In this document: one piece after another, positions 1 to 9,973 of the stretch
How positions within the stretch are numbered: position 1 is the first letter of the stretch
Layout: each line of letters starts with the position of its first letter
Assembly (NCBI GenBank): GCA_963841855.1
Contig: CAWJEJ010000005.1
Coordinates: 496,001-560,000 of the forward strand
Origin: CAXBBB01 sp963841855
GTDB taxonomy: Bacteria > Bacteroidota > Rhodothermia > Rhodothermales > BA12
Direction of reading: 5' to 3'
Length of the DNA: 64,000 nt
Position numbers and translations under genes: made by a program
Notes under the pieces: generated by a model
Told to the model about the DNA's origin: nothing
The model's database searches: none
The model's input: only the letters and a program-made list of their open reading frames with translations

Positions 1-126
1 GGCGAGCACGAGCACGCCCAGCACGTCCAGCCCGTGCCGCGTCCCCCGAAACCCTCCGGCGACGGCGAACACGAACGTGCCTGTCAGGTCGAGCGCTGCG
101 AAGAGTTGCGATGCCGCTGTGTCCAT
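1..126 (-). CDS. TRIC/UPF0126 family membrane protein, N-terminal fragment
   Basis: This gene runs off the left edge, so only its first 42 codons are visible, read leftwards from the ATG at 124-126. The peptide opens with a short polar stretch, then a hydrophobic helix with LDLTGTFVFAVAGG, then GLDVLGVLVLA. This order (helix, Gly-rich turn, Arg-rich loop, second helix) is the start of the UPF0126/YicG family, bacterial trimeric cation channels of about 200 residues in the inner membrane. No start competes with this ATG. It shares the strand of the next gene but is separated by about 70 bp. The rest of the protein cannot be judged. Confidence 0.72.
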   Translation of the reverse strand, partial: MDTAASQLFAALDLTGTFVFAVAGGFRGTRHGLDVLGVLVLA

Positions 127-196
127 ACCGAGTCGGGCTAAAACGCGAGCGCCCACACCCGGTAAGGCGTAGGCGCTCGCGTTGCGTTGTGCGGAG

Positions 197-856
197 TTAC
201 TTGCTGAGTCCGGCTTCGTAGGCTTTCCAGTCGCTGAGGAATTTGGCCAGTCCGTTGTCCGTCAGCGGGTGCTTGAGGAGCGATTTGATCACGCTGAGCG
301 GCATCGTGGCCACGTCGGCTCCGGCCATCGCGGCTTCCGTCACGTGCATCGGGTGGCGGATCGAGGCGGCGAGGATTTCGGTTTCCAATCCGTAGTTGCC
401 ATAGATCTGGACGATCTGCTCGATCAATTCCATGCCGCTCGTCGAGATGTCGTCGAGGCGGCCGATGAACGGGCTGATGTAGGTCGCTCCGGCTTTGGCG
501 GCGATCAGCGCCTGGGTCGGCGAGAAGCAGAGCGTGCAGTTGGTCGGGATGCCCTCTTCGCTGAACGTCTTGATCGCCTTGATGCCGTCGAGGATCAGCG
601 GCACTTTGACGACGACGTTGTCGTGCAGTTTGGCCAGCGCGCGGCCCTCCTTCATGATGCCGTCGTAGTCGGTCGCCGTCACCTCGGCCGACACGTCGCC
701 GTCGACGAGTTCGCAGATCGCGACGATGTGCTCGTGGAAGCTCACGTCGCCCGCCTTCTTCATCAGAGACGGGTTAGTGGTGACGCCGTCGAGGACGCCC
801 ATGGCGGCGGCTTCGCGGATTTCGTCGAGGTCGGCAGTGTCGATGAAGAACTTCAT
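197..856 (-). CDS. tal: Transaldolase (TalC-type, short subfamily)
   Basis: A 219-residue TIM-barrel protein of the MipB/TalC family, which forms a lysine Schiff base with ketose phosphates in the cytoplasm. The family start (FFIDTADLDEI), the VTTNPSL motif (residues 25-31) and the Schiff-base Lys84 in VVVKVP are all present. The family includes both fructose-6-phosphate aldolase and transaldolase. Here Glu58 (in SAEVTAT) and Phe130 (in SPFIGR) stand where FSA has Gln and Tyr, and the Glu/Phe pair is the transaldolase signature. I therefore call transaldolase, moving dihydroxyacetone units between pentose-phosphate and glycolytic sugars. The length is normal for the short subfamily and the gene appears monocistronic. 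Confidence 0.88.
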   Translation of the reverse strand: MKFFIDTADLDEIREAAAMGVLDGVTTNPSLMKKAGDVSFHEHIVAICELVDGDVSAEVTATDYDGIMKEGRALAKLHDNVVVKVPLILDGIKAIKTFSEEGIPTNCTLCFSPTQALIAAKAGATYISPFIGRLDDISTSGMELIEQIVQIYGNYGLETEILAASIRHPMHVTEAAMAGADVATMPLSVIKSLLKHPLTDNGLAKFLSDWKAYEAGLSK

Positions 857-991
857 AGTCGGTTGGGAGAGTCGGTTTGGGGAGTGTGCGTGACCATATC
901 GCGAGCCCAGCGGTTCCGCGCGTTTCGGCCTTTTGGCGGGCTAGTACCGCGACCGCATCAGAGTGACGGATCGACTCACTGCTCCGCTCAC

Positions 992-1061
992 TCATCGCGA
1001 GCCAAGGGCGACGCACTCGGCCCGTCAACCGTTGGAGATCGCCACGCTTCGCTCGCGATTA
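992..1061. repeat. Dispersed GTCATCGCGAG-type palindromic repeat, copy 1 (degenerate)
   Basis: An intergenic stretch that starts with TCATCGCGAGC and ends with GATCGCCACGCTTCGCTCGCGAT. It shares the terminal inverted blocks and the internal GGCGATC/GATCGCC block of the copies at 15944, 17209 and 37663. It lies between the transaldolase and the DUF457-type gene. Confidence 0.45.
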
Positions 1062-1109
1062 CCAGGCGGAGGCTCTGAGTCAGCCCGTCAGAGTCAGCAG
1101 GTCACAGTA

Positions 1110-2177
1110 CTAGGGGCTCACGTCCAGCCGCGGATCGTTTTCGGCGGGCTCCTCGCCCTTGATGCGCAGCCAAAGCCGCTCGAACGTCGCGCCGATGTCG
1201 GCGTCGGGGCGCTTTTGCCCAAACGTCCAGACGCCGTCCTGCTGGTAGAAGTCGTAGAGGAAGAGGTAGCCCGAGTCGCTATAGTCTGAGTTCGAGACGA
1301 CTTTGCCGAAGCGCAGATCGAGGACGCGGGCTACCGTATCCCCCTCGGCGGGACGGGCGGCGCTGAAGCCCTGCGAGAACCACTCGATGGCATCGTACGC
1401 ATCGCTGCCCTGAAACGGGACGGTCCGCTCCCACTCGCGCGGCACGGCGACGAACGGAAACTTGGTGTCGTCTTCGGTCAGCGCGTAGCGGCTCTCCCAC
1501 ACGTCGTCGCGGCCGCGCGCCAGCACGTCCCACGCGATCGTGTTGAGCGGCGTCGCCTTGGCGAGCACGCGGTCGACCTGCAGTTCGAGCCCTTGCTCGC
1601 GCAGGTTGTCCCATGCCAGCGCTTCGACGTGGTACTTGACGCCGATGCCCCAGCAGGCGTAGAGCGTCGAGAAGATCAGCGCGGCGCGGTTCCACCTGAG
1701 GCGCTTCCGGTCGTCGGTCGTGAACCAACTGCGGACCAGAGCGATCAGGATAGGGACCGAGTAGAGCGGGTCGATGATGAACAGCGCGCCCAGGCCGTAC
1801 GGATGATCGGTGATCGGCCAGAAGAGTTGGGTGCCGTAGACGGTCAGCCAGTCGATGAGCGGGTGCGTCCACAAGCCCAAGAAGAAGAGCCACGCCCAGC
1901 CTTTCCAGTCGGCGTGCGCGTCGTTGCGCTTGCGGTGGATTCGAGCGACGAGCAGTCCCAACAGCGGCGCGGCGACGAAGGCGAAGAACAGGCTGTGCGT
2001 CGGCCCTCGGTGCAGGCGCAGTGCCTGGGCTGCCGTGATGAACGGCGACGCGATCACGTCGAGGTCGGGAATCGTTCCGGCCAGCGCGCCCCACGCCATC
2101 GCCTTGCGCCCCACTTTTCGCCCCAGTGCCAATTCGCCAAGCGAAGCGCCAAGGGCCATTTGCGTGATCGAATCCAT
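1110..2177 (-). CDS. Metal-dependent hydrolase-like integral membrane protein (DUF457/YdjM family)
   Basis: A 355-residue inner-membrane protein of the DUF457/YdjM family. The first half carries the family pattern: a glycine-rich amphipathic start, PDLD at residues 37-40 and HRGPTHS at 56-62, whose Asp and His residues are the proposed metal ligands. Hydrophobic helices follow, and a soluble half of about 170 residues ends the protein. I use the ATG at 2175-2177. The frame stays open upstream, but that stretch is low-complexity, Arg-rich and lies in the divergent promoter region. No substrate is established for the family. It is transcribed away from the GlmU-like gene. Confidence 0.78.
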   Translation of the reverse strand: MDSITQMALGASLGELALGRKVGRKAMAWGALAGTIPDLDVIASPFITAAQALRLHRGPTHSLFFAFVAAPLLGLLVARIHRKRNDAHADWKGWAWLFFLGLWTHPLIDWLTVYGTQLFWPITDHPYGLGALFIIDPLYSVPILIALVRSWFTTDDRKRLRWNRAALIFSTLYACWGIGVKYHVEALAWDNLREQGLELQVDRVLAKATPLNTIAWDVLARGRDDVWESRYALTEDDTKFPFVAVPREWERTVPFQGSDAYDAIEWFSQGFSAARPAEGDTVARVLDLRFGKVVSNSDYSDSGYLFLYDFYQQDGVWTFGQKRPDADIGATFERLWLRIKGEEPAENDPRLDVSP

Positions 2178-2278
2178 AGAGGGGCGGGTTGGTGGACTTG
2201 GAAGGTGCTCCACTCGCTGCTGCCCAACTGTGCCGATTGAGAGACGGACCCGCGCGCGCGAACACGAGCGCCGTCGCC

Positions 2279-2286
2279 TAAGTTTG
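2279..2286 (+). promoter_or_regulatory. Bacteroidota-type -7 promoter box (TAAGTTTG)
   Basis: TAAGTTTG matches the Bacteroidota -7 consensus TAnnTTTG exactly. It ends 29 bp before the ATG at 2316, so transcription of the GlmU-like gene would begin near 2293. I see no good -33 TTG at the usual 19-21 bp spacing. Confidence 0.45.
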
Positions 2287-2315
2287 CCCCGAGTACCTCC
2301 CCCCCCCCTTTGCTC

Positions 2316-3590
2316 ATGCTTCTCGTCCCGTTTGAAGACACCGACGCCCTCGCGCTCCGCCCCTTGGTCGACACGCGCCCCGTCTATGCGCTTCGGCTGG
2401 GTATCCGCTCGGCGCTGCAGACGCTGCAAGGCGCCTTCCCCAATGCTACCGGCACCATCTTGCACACGCGGGCGCACCTCGCCGCAACGGCCCGGCTGGA
2501 GCACGATCTGCCCGTCAACCGCATTCCCGCAGGCGTCGACTTACTCTTCGTCAACGGACGCTGGATCGCCGGTGCGGGCGACGCCCTGGGACGCGTCGAG
2601 CAAATGCTGCGCGGACCGGCCAAGCTGTTCATGCAAGATCAAACGGTCGTCGCCGCCTGGATCCCCGCTCTCTCTGACGCCGTCGATCTGCCGGACTTTC
2701 TGGACGCCGAAGAACTGACGCGCCTGGGTGGGCCGTCGGCCGAGCGCGTCGCCCTGTCGGCTGCCAAACTGGTCGACACGATCCCCAACCTAGTGCATGG
2801 CGTGCGCGAATCCATCGAACGCGATTTCGCAGCGCTCCGGCGAGGATACAAACAGGTCGAGCGCGAGAACGTGACGCTGAGCCCGTCGGCCGCGCTGGTC
2901 GACGAGGATGCCATCTATCTGGCCGAGGGCGTAACAGTGAAAGCCAACGCGGTCCTGTCCGCCGAAAACGGGCCGATCTATTTGGACGCAGGCGTAACCG
3001 TTCACGAAGGTGCCGTCTTGCGAGGCCCACTCTATATGGGGCCGATGTCGCACGCGAACACGAACGCCAAGCTCGACGGAATCGCGGTCGGGCCAGGCTG
3101 CAAGATCGGCGGCGAGGTCCACACGACGATCGTGTTCGGCTTCAGCAACAAGGCGCACGACGGCTTCATGGGGCATACCTACGTCGGCCAGTGGTGCAAC
3201 ATCGGCGCCGGAACGGACACCTCCAACCTGCGAAACGACTATGGCCCCGTCGCGCTCTATTCGATGCACGATGGCGAGATGCGGTCGACCGGCAAGCAGT
3301 TCATGGGACTCGTCTTGGGCGACCACTCCAAGTGCAGCATCGGGACGATGTTCAACACGGGGACTGTCGTCGGCGTCGGCTGCAACCTGTACGACCCCGG
3401 CTTCCACGATCGCTTCGTGCCCGCCTTCACGTGGGGAAAACCCGGTGGCTACGTGCCGTACCGCATCGACAAGTTCTTGCGCGTCGCCCAGGCCGTGATG
3501 CCCCGCCGCGACCGCGAGTTGACGCCCGAGCAGGAAGAACTGCTGCGCTACCTCAACGTCCAGGCCCACTCCGAGCGCCCGACCGACTAA
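2316..3590 (+). CDS. GlmU-like sugar nucleotidyltransferase with left-handed beta-helix
   Basis: A 424-residue cytoplasmic protein of the Bacteroidota 'GlmU family'. The N-terminal half resembles the NTP_transf_4 domain (opening LVPFEDTDALALRPL, with LRLG near residue 27). The second half has the hexapeptide periodicity of a left-handed beta-helix acyltransferase (AVLSAENGPIYLDAGVTVHEGAVL, continuing to GTDTSNLRNDYG). The usual GlmU pyrophosphorylase loop (LAAGxGTRM) is absent, as is normal in this subfamily, so the nucleotidyl substrate is unknown. The frame opens with TTG at 2310, but I chose the ATG two codons later because it begins the conserved sequence and follows a C/T-rich leader typical of this genome. 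Confidence 0.8.
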   Translation: MLLVPFEDTDALALRPLVDTRPVYALRLGIRSALQTLQGAFPNATGTILHTRAHLAATARLEHDLPVNRIPAGVDLLFVNGRWIAGAGDALGRVEQMLRGPAKLFMQDQTVVAAWIPALSDAVDLPDFLDAEELTRLGGPSAERVALSAAKLVDTIPNLVHGVRESIERDFAALRRGYKQVERENVTLSPSAALVDEDAIYLAEGVTVKANAVLSAENGPIYLDAGVTVHEGAVLRGPLYMGPMSHANTNAKLDGIAVGPGCKIGGEVHTTIVFGFSNKAHDGFMGHTYVGQWCNIGAGTDTSNLRNDYGPVALYSMHDGEMRSTGKQFMGLVLGDHSKCSIGTMFNTGTVVGVGCNLYDPGFHDRFVPAFTWGKPGGYVPYRIDKFLRVAQAVMPRRDRELTPEQEELLRYLNVQAHSERPTD

Positions 3591-3618
3591 CTCCTCTCCC
3601 GACACAACCGATTTCACC

Positions 3619-4083
3619 ATGTCCGACCACGACGATCTCGCCCCGACTGGCAGCTACAACGGCCCCGCTCCCAAAACCGACCGCCCCGGCACCGACCATG
3701 GCGTCGTCCAACGCTACCCGGTCGCCGAAGACAAGCGCGACACTGATGCCAAACCCCAGCGCATGACGCAGCTCAGCCACAGCGCCGACAAGAGCCGCTA
3801 CCGCCTGCGCGGGTGGATGGAAGGCATCTCCGACGACGCGGGATACACCGAAATGGGTCGTCACGACGAGGGCGAACTCGCCCAAGCCCTAGAAGGCCTC
3901 CCCGACAAACCCCGCTTCGTCGTGTTCGAAAACACCCATACGGGCCAAGTCTACCTCGACCGCGAGAACAACATGGGCAGCGACTGGACCGGCGGCGGGC
4001 AGTTTGACCAAGTCACGCTATTTGAGGACGAAACGGATGCGGCGGACTATGCGGAGAAGCGGCAAGACAAATCCACCCAATAG
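3619..4083 (+). CDS. Hypothetical acidic hydrophilic protein
   Basis: A 154-residue soluble protein with no signal peptide or membrane segment. The first 60 residues are disordered and rich in Asp, Pro and Lys. The rest looks folded, with WMEGISDDAGYTEMGRHDEGELAQALEGLPDKPRFVVFENTHTG followed by an acidic tail. It starts 28 bp after the GlmU-like gene and is probably co-transcribed with it. I do not recognise the family. Codon use and GC match the neighbours, unlike the AT-richer pseudogene that follows. Confidence 0.7.
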   Translation: MSDHDDLAPTGSYNGPAPKTDRPGTDHGVVQRYPVAEDKRDTDAKPQRMTQLSHSADKSRYRLRGWMEGISDDAGYTEMGRHDEGELAQALEGLPDKPRFVVFENTHTGQVYLDRENNMGSDWTGGGQFDQVTLFEDETDAADYAEKRQDKSTQ

Positions 4084-4101
4084 CCTGATAAGGATAGACG
4101 A

Positions 4102-5000
4102 ATGGCCAGCTTTGCCGAGAAAGACATAAAGCAACTCTTAGAGGAGGCGGTAGAGAGTAATCGTCGAGACTGGCGGGAATGGATGGTCCAGAATGGCGCT
4201 GATGTGGTGAGGCAAAACCGTGCTGATTTAGATGCTTCCGAATTGAGGCTGCAAGCCAGGTGGCATTAAGCCTTGGAGAGCTTAGAACTGCTCCATTGGA
4301 TGAGTGTGGACCTTGGGATTGAGGCACAGAACCGGCTTTCATCTCGGGAAGAGACTGCTGGTATACTTGAGTCAGTTCTTTTTCAGCTTCACGCGCAGGC
4401 TTACCTGATTACATCAGAGGTAATTGCCCTGCTTCGGTCTGGCCATGCTGGCGGAGCAATGGCTCGCTGGCGCTCTCTCCATGAGACGGCTACTATACTG
4501 GTATTTATCAAGAAAAACGGTCAGGACGTTGCGGAACGTTATCTGCTTCACGATCTGGCCAGATCTAAGAGGAATTCGGTCGAGTATCACAAATACAACG
4601 AAGCACTCGGATATCCCGCACTCGACGAAAAAGCAGATTGAATACGATATTCAAGCTCATTGAACACGACGTTGAGTTAGACCATGTGCGCCCATACTAT
4701 CGACTAGCTGGCCATAGCGTTCATGCCAACTCGCCAGCGCTAACCACCCCAATTGGCTTAACCAATCCAGATTCAGTGATGCTGGCAGGCCCGAGTAACT
4801 ATGGACTAGCAGATCCAGGGAATACCGCAGCGCATTCCATCACGCTTGCCACTGTTACCCTATTGATGAACTGGACGGACATCGACTTCATGTCTATCTC
4901 TGAAGAGCTGATGGACTTGGCCGTCGTTACTACGGATAAGTTTTTCGACGCACAGATTGAGATTGAAGAGGAGACACTAAAGTCAGAACCGAGTAATTAG
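4102..5000 (+). pseudogene. DUF5677 family gene, disrupted by a stop codon and a frameshift with deletion
   Basis: Three consecutive pieces read as one DUF5677-like protein. Codons 4102-4266 give an N-terminus starting MASFAEKDIKQLL and end at an in-frame TAA (4267-4269). The same frame continues 4270-4641 with the family core ALLRSGHAGGAMARWRSLHET and ERYLLHDLARSKR. The C-terminal part (RPYYRLAGHSVHAN, starting 4638) lies in another frame, and the roughly 30 residues that normally join the two are missing. So there is one nonsense mutation plus a deletion or frameshift near 4640. Base composition is visibly more AT-rich than the flanks, suggesting an acquired and decaying gene. DUF5677 has no established function. 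Confidence 0.75.
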
Positions 5001-5744
5001 TCATCTCTCATGAGTGGCTTTGACGCCCCGGTAGATCGTCGCCACGCCCAGCGTGACGGGCATCGCTTGCAACTCACCGTAGCCGACGCCCTGCATCCGG
5101 TTGAGAAAATCGCGGCCGTCGGGGAATTGCTTGACCGACTCGGGCAGGTACTCGTACGCGCCCCGGTTGCCCGAGAGCAGCGAGCCGACCCAAGGCAGGA
5201 TGTAGCGCGAGTAGAACGCATAGAGTTCGCGAAAGACGGGAAGCGTCGGCGTCGAGAACTCAAGCACGACGAGGGCGCCGCCCGGCTTGAGCACGCGCCG
5301 GATGTCGGCGAGCCCGGCGTCGAGGTCTTCGAAGTTGCGGACTCCGAACGCGACGAGGGCAGCGTCGAACGTGTCGTCGGCAAACGGCAAATCGGCGGCG
5401 TCGGCCTGCTGCATCGTGATGCGCCTCGACTCGCCCATCGCGGCGATCTTTTTGCGCCCGACGGCCAGCATCGGCTCGGACAGGTCGATGCCTGTCACGT
5501 GCTCGGGGTCGAGGGTGAGCGCCTGGATTGCCAAATCGCCCGTTCCCGTCGCCGCGTCGAGGATGGTGCGCGGGCTACTCTCGCCCAGCCAGCGGACGGC
5601 TTTGCGGCGCCAGCCCTGATCGATGCCCAGGCTCAGGATGCGGTTGAGGCGGTCGTACTGCGGCGCAATGCTGTCGAACATCGCCTCGACGGCTTGCTTC
5701 TTTCCGGCTTTCTCTCCGATGGGCGGCGGTGTTGGGGCGGGCAT
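5001..5744 (-). CDS. ubiE: Demethylmenaquinone/ubiquinone C-methyltransferase
   Basis: A 247-residue SAM-dependent class I methyltransferase of the UbiE/MenG family, catalysing the C-methylation that completes menaquinone at the membrane face. The family start (VEAMFDSIAPQYDRLNRILSLGIDQGWRR) is followed by the SAM-binding motif I DAATGTGDLA, motif ATGIDLSEPML-like at the second strand, and the C-terminal LPESVKQFPDG block. Length matches the family. In Bacteroidota the respiratory quinone is menaquinone, so the MenG role is more likely than UbiE proper. The stop codon directly abuts the stop of the convergent DUF5677 pseudogene, leaving no room for a terminator. Confidence 0.92.
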   Translation of the reverse strand: MPAPTPPPIGEKAGKKQAVEAMFDSIAPQYDRLNRILSLGIDQGWRRKAVRWLGESSPRTILDAATGTGDLAIQALTLDPEHVTGIDLSEPMLAVGRKKIAAMGESRRITMQQADAADLPFADDTFDAALVAFGVRNFEDLDAGLADIRRVLKPGGALVVLEFSTPTLPVFRELYAFYSRYILPWVGSLLSGNRGAYEYLPESVKQFPDGRDFLNRMQGVGYGELQAMPVTLGVATIYRGVKATHER

Positions 5745-5865
5745 AGCGGATCGGAATGGCGTGGATGAACCCGCTTAACCCCACGCGTCCGGCGACGTTC
5801 ACGCGCTCGGCTCTATCTGCGCGGGCTTCAAACCGGCGGCACCATCCCGTCGGTACCAAACGCAA

Positions 5866-5898
5866 AAACATGACATGTCTGAGAGACATGTCATGTTT
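5866..5898 (-). terminator. 15-3-15 bp palindrome downstream of fadA
   Basis: A perfect inverted repeat with arms AAACATGACATGTCT (5866-5880) and AGACATGTCATGTTT (5884-5898) and a GAG loop. On the minus strand it is followed by five T residues and lies 20 bp after the fadA stop, so it would work as an intrinsic terminator for the thiolase. The geometry equals that of the hairpins at 12787 and 49644. Confidence 0.75.
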
Positions 5899-5917
5899 GA
5901 TCGAGCGACAGTCTGGG

Positions 5918-7111
5918 CTACCGCCGCAGGTTTTCGATCACGGCCGCGGCGCCCATTCCGCCACCGACGCACATCGACACGAGTCCGTAGCGGCTGCCTC
6001 GGCGCTCCATCTCGTGCAGGAGCGTCGTCGTCAGTTTGGCGCCCGTACAGCCCAGCGGATGACCCAGCGCGATAGCGCCGCCGTTGACGTTGACTTTGCT
6101 CTGGTCCAGGCCGACTTCGCGCATGACGGCCAAGGCCTGAGCTGCGAACGCCTCGTTGAGTTCGACCAAGTCGATGTCGGAAACGCTCAAACCCGTCTGC
6201 TTCAGTACTTTCTGAATCGCGCCTATGGGGCCGATGCCCATCAGTTCGGGCGGCACACCCGACAGCGCGAAGCCGACGACGCGTCCCAGCGGGTCGATCC
6301 CCAACGCGTTTTTGGTCTCCTCGTCGATCACGACCGCTGCCGCGGCGCCGTCGTTCATCTGGCTGCTGTTGCCTGCCGTAACAGTCCCACCTGCGCGGAA
6401 AGCCGGGCGCAGTCGGCCCAGCGCTTCGAGCGACGTGTCGGCGCGCGGCCCTTCGTCGACCTCGTGCGTGAAGGTGTGCTCGTGCGTCTGCTGATCGCTG
6501 TCGTTGTAGAGCACATCGGTCATCTCGTACGGCGCGATCTCGTCTTTGAACCGTCCGCTTTGGATGGCGTCGAGGGCGCGCTGGTGCGACTGGAGCGCGA
6601 ACGCGTCCTGGTCTTCTCGGCTCACGTCGTAGTTGGCGGCGACGTTCTCGGCCGTGATGCCCATCGACACGTAAACTTCAGGCCGGTCGTCGACGGTCGC
6701 CGGATCGGGTTGGAAGAAGAAGCCCGACATTGGCACCCGGCTCATCGACTCGACACCTCCGGCCACGACGACGCCAGCGTGCCCTGCTGAGACGGCCTGG
6801 CTCGCCATCACAATCGTCTGCAAACCTGACGAGCAGAAGCGGTTGATCGTCGCGCCCGGCACACTGTCCGGCAACGCGGCACGCTGGGCGATGATGCGAC
6901 CCAGGTTCATACCCTGCGCGCCTTCGGGAAACGCGCATCCGATCAGGCAGTCGTCGATCTGTTCGAGGTCAAGTCCTTTAACGCGCTGCGCCGCCGCGTT
7001 AACGACATGCGCGCCGAGCGCTTCGGGGCGGGCGTTGCGGAGGGCGCCCTTGCGCGCCTTGCCCACGGCGATGCGGACGGCGGAGGCGATGTATGCGTTT
7101 CGAGGTTGCAT
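5918..7111 (-). CDS. fadA: Acetyl-CoA C-acyltransferase (3-ketoacyl-CoA thiolase)
   Basis: A 397-residue thiolase that cleaves 3-ketoacyl-CoA in the last step of fatty-acid beta-oxidation. The nucleophile Cys93 sits in NRFCSSGLQT. The second conserved block NGGAIALGHPLGCTGAKL carries the catalytic His, and the second catalytic Cys is in SMCVGGGMGAAAV near the C-terminus. I use the ATG at 7109-7111, which begins the conserved MQPRNAYI segment, not the one 13 codons upstream. The FadN-like fusion protein lies upstream on the same strand across a 161-bp gap, so the pair makes a compact beta-oxidation unit. Confidence 0.93.
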   Translation of the reverse strand: MQPRNAYIASAVRIAVGKARKGALRNARPEALGAHVVNAAAQRVKGLDLEQIDDCLIGCAFPEGAQGMNLGRIIAQRAALPDSVPGATINRFCSSGLQTIVMASQAVSAGHAGVVVAGGVESMSRVPMSGFFFQPDPATVDDRPEVYVSMGITAENVAANYDVSREDQDAFALQSHQRALDAIQSGRFKDEIAPYEMTDVLYNDSDQQTHEHTFTHEVDEGPRADTSLEALGRLRPAFRAGGTVTAGNSSQMNDGAAAAVVIDEETKNALGIDPLGRVVGFALSGVPPELMGIGPIGAIQKVLKQTGLSVSDIDLVELNEAFAAQALAVMREVGLDQSKVNVNGGAIALGHPLGCTGAKLTTTLLHEMERRGSRYGLVSMCVGGGMGAAAVIENLRR

Positions 7112-7202
7112 GATAGAGTCGGTTGGTAATCGTAGCGACGTTGCATGCAACGTCGACTGGAAGCAGGTTCAGAGTTAAGAGGCACACCGCATTCGAGGTC
7201 CT

Positions 7203-7258
7203 CGCGAAGTGCGCGAGCAATCCGCAGATCGCCACGGCCTGCGTCCTCGCAATGACAA
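7203..7258. repeat. Degenerate copy of the dispersed TCGCGAG/GATCGCC repeat
   Basis: This stretch in the fadA-fadN gap holds TCGCGAAG, GATCGCCACGG and CCTCGCAATGACA, the same blocks in the same order as the right half of the repeat at 15944. It is a degenerate member of that family inside a likely operon. Confidence 0.4.
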
Positions 7259-7272
7259 TCGGCAGGCGTGGG

Positions 7273-9669
<2,397 letters not shown>

Positions 9670-9973
9670 GTGGAGGAGGCGGGATAGTTAGAATCAGACT
9701 TAACAGTGTTAACCAACCGGTCCGGTCAGGCGAGGTTGCACTGGGTGGAAGCGATTTTCCGGTTGAGACTGATCTGTTTGACTGCTGCGCTCTTCGTTCA
9801 CGTGGTCGATTTCTGATCCATCTGTGCGACCGCACTCGGCCATTCGAGAAAACGCTCGGTGCGAGCGGGCCGTAAGGGCTTCTCGTTCGAAGCACGACCA
9901 ATCTCGGAGGCAGCTGCGGATTCCTGCGGGGCAGGGATGACAGACGTAAGGGGATGAAGAAATCTTCGAGCCC
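9670..9973. other. 304-bp intergenic region between fadN and the S9 peptidase
   Basis: No convincing gene. On the minus strand TTAAGTCTG about 35 bp before the fadN start is a weak -7-like box. The part nearest the peptidase (9880-9955) reads like eroded repeat (CTGCGGATTCCTGCGGGGCAGGGATGACAG). No RNA gene is seen. Confidence 0.4.

Noticed and set aside
4638..5000. A free-standing 120-aa gene
   Set aside because: It is the C-terminal piece of the broken DUF5677 gene. The ATG is internal and the preceding pieces lie immediately upstream.
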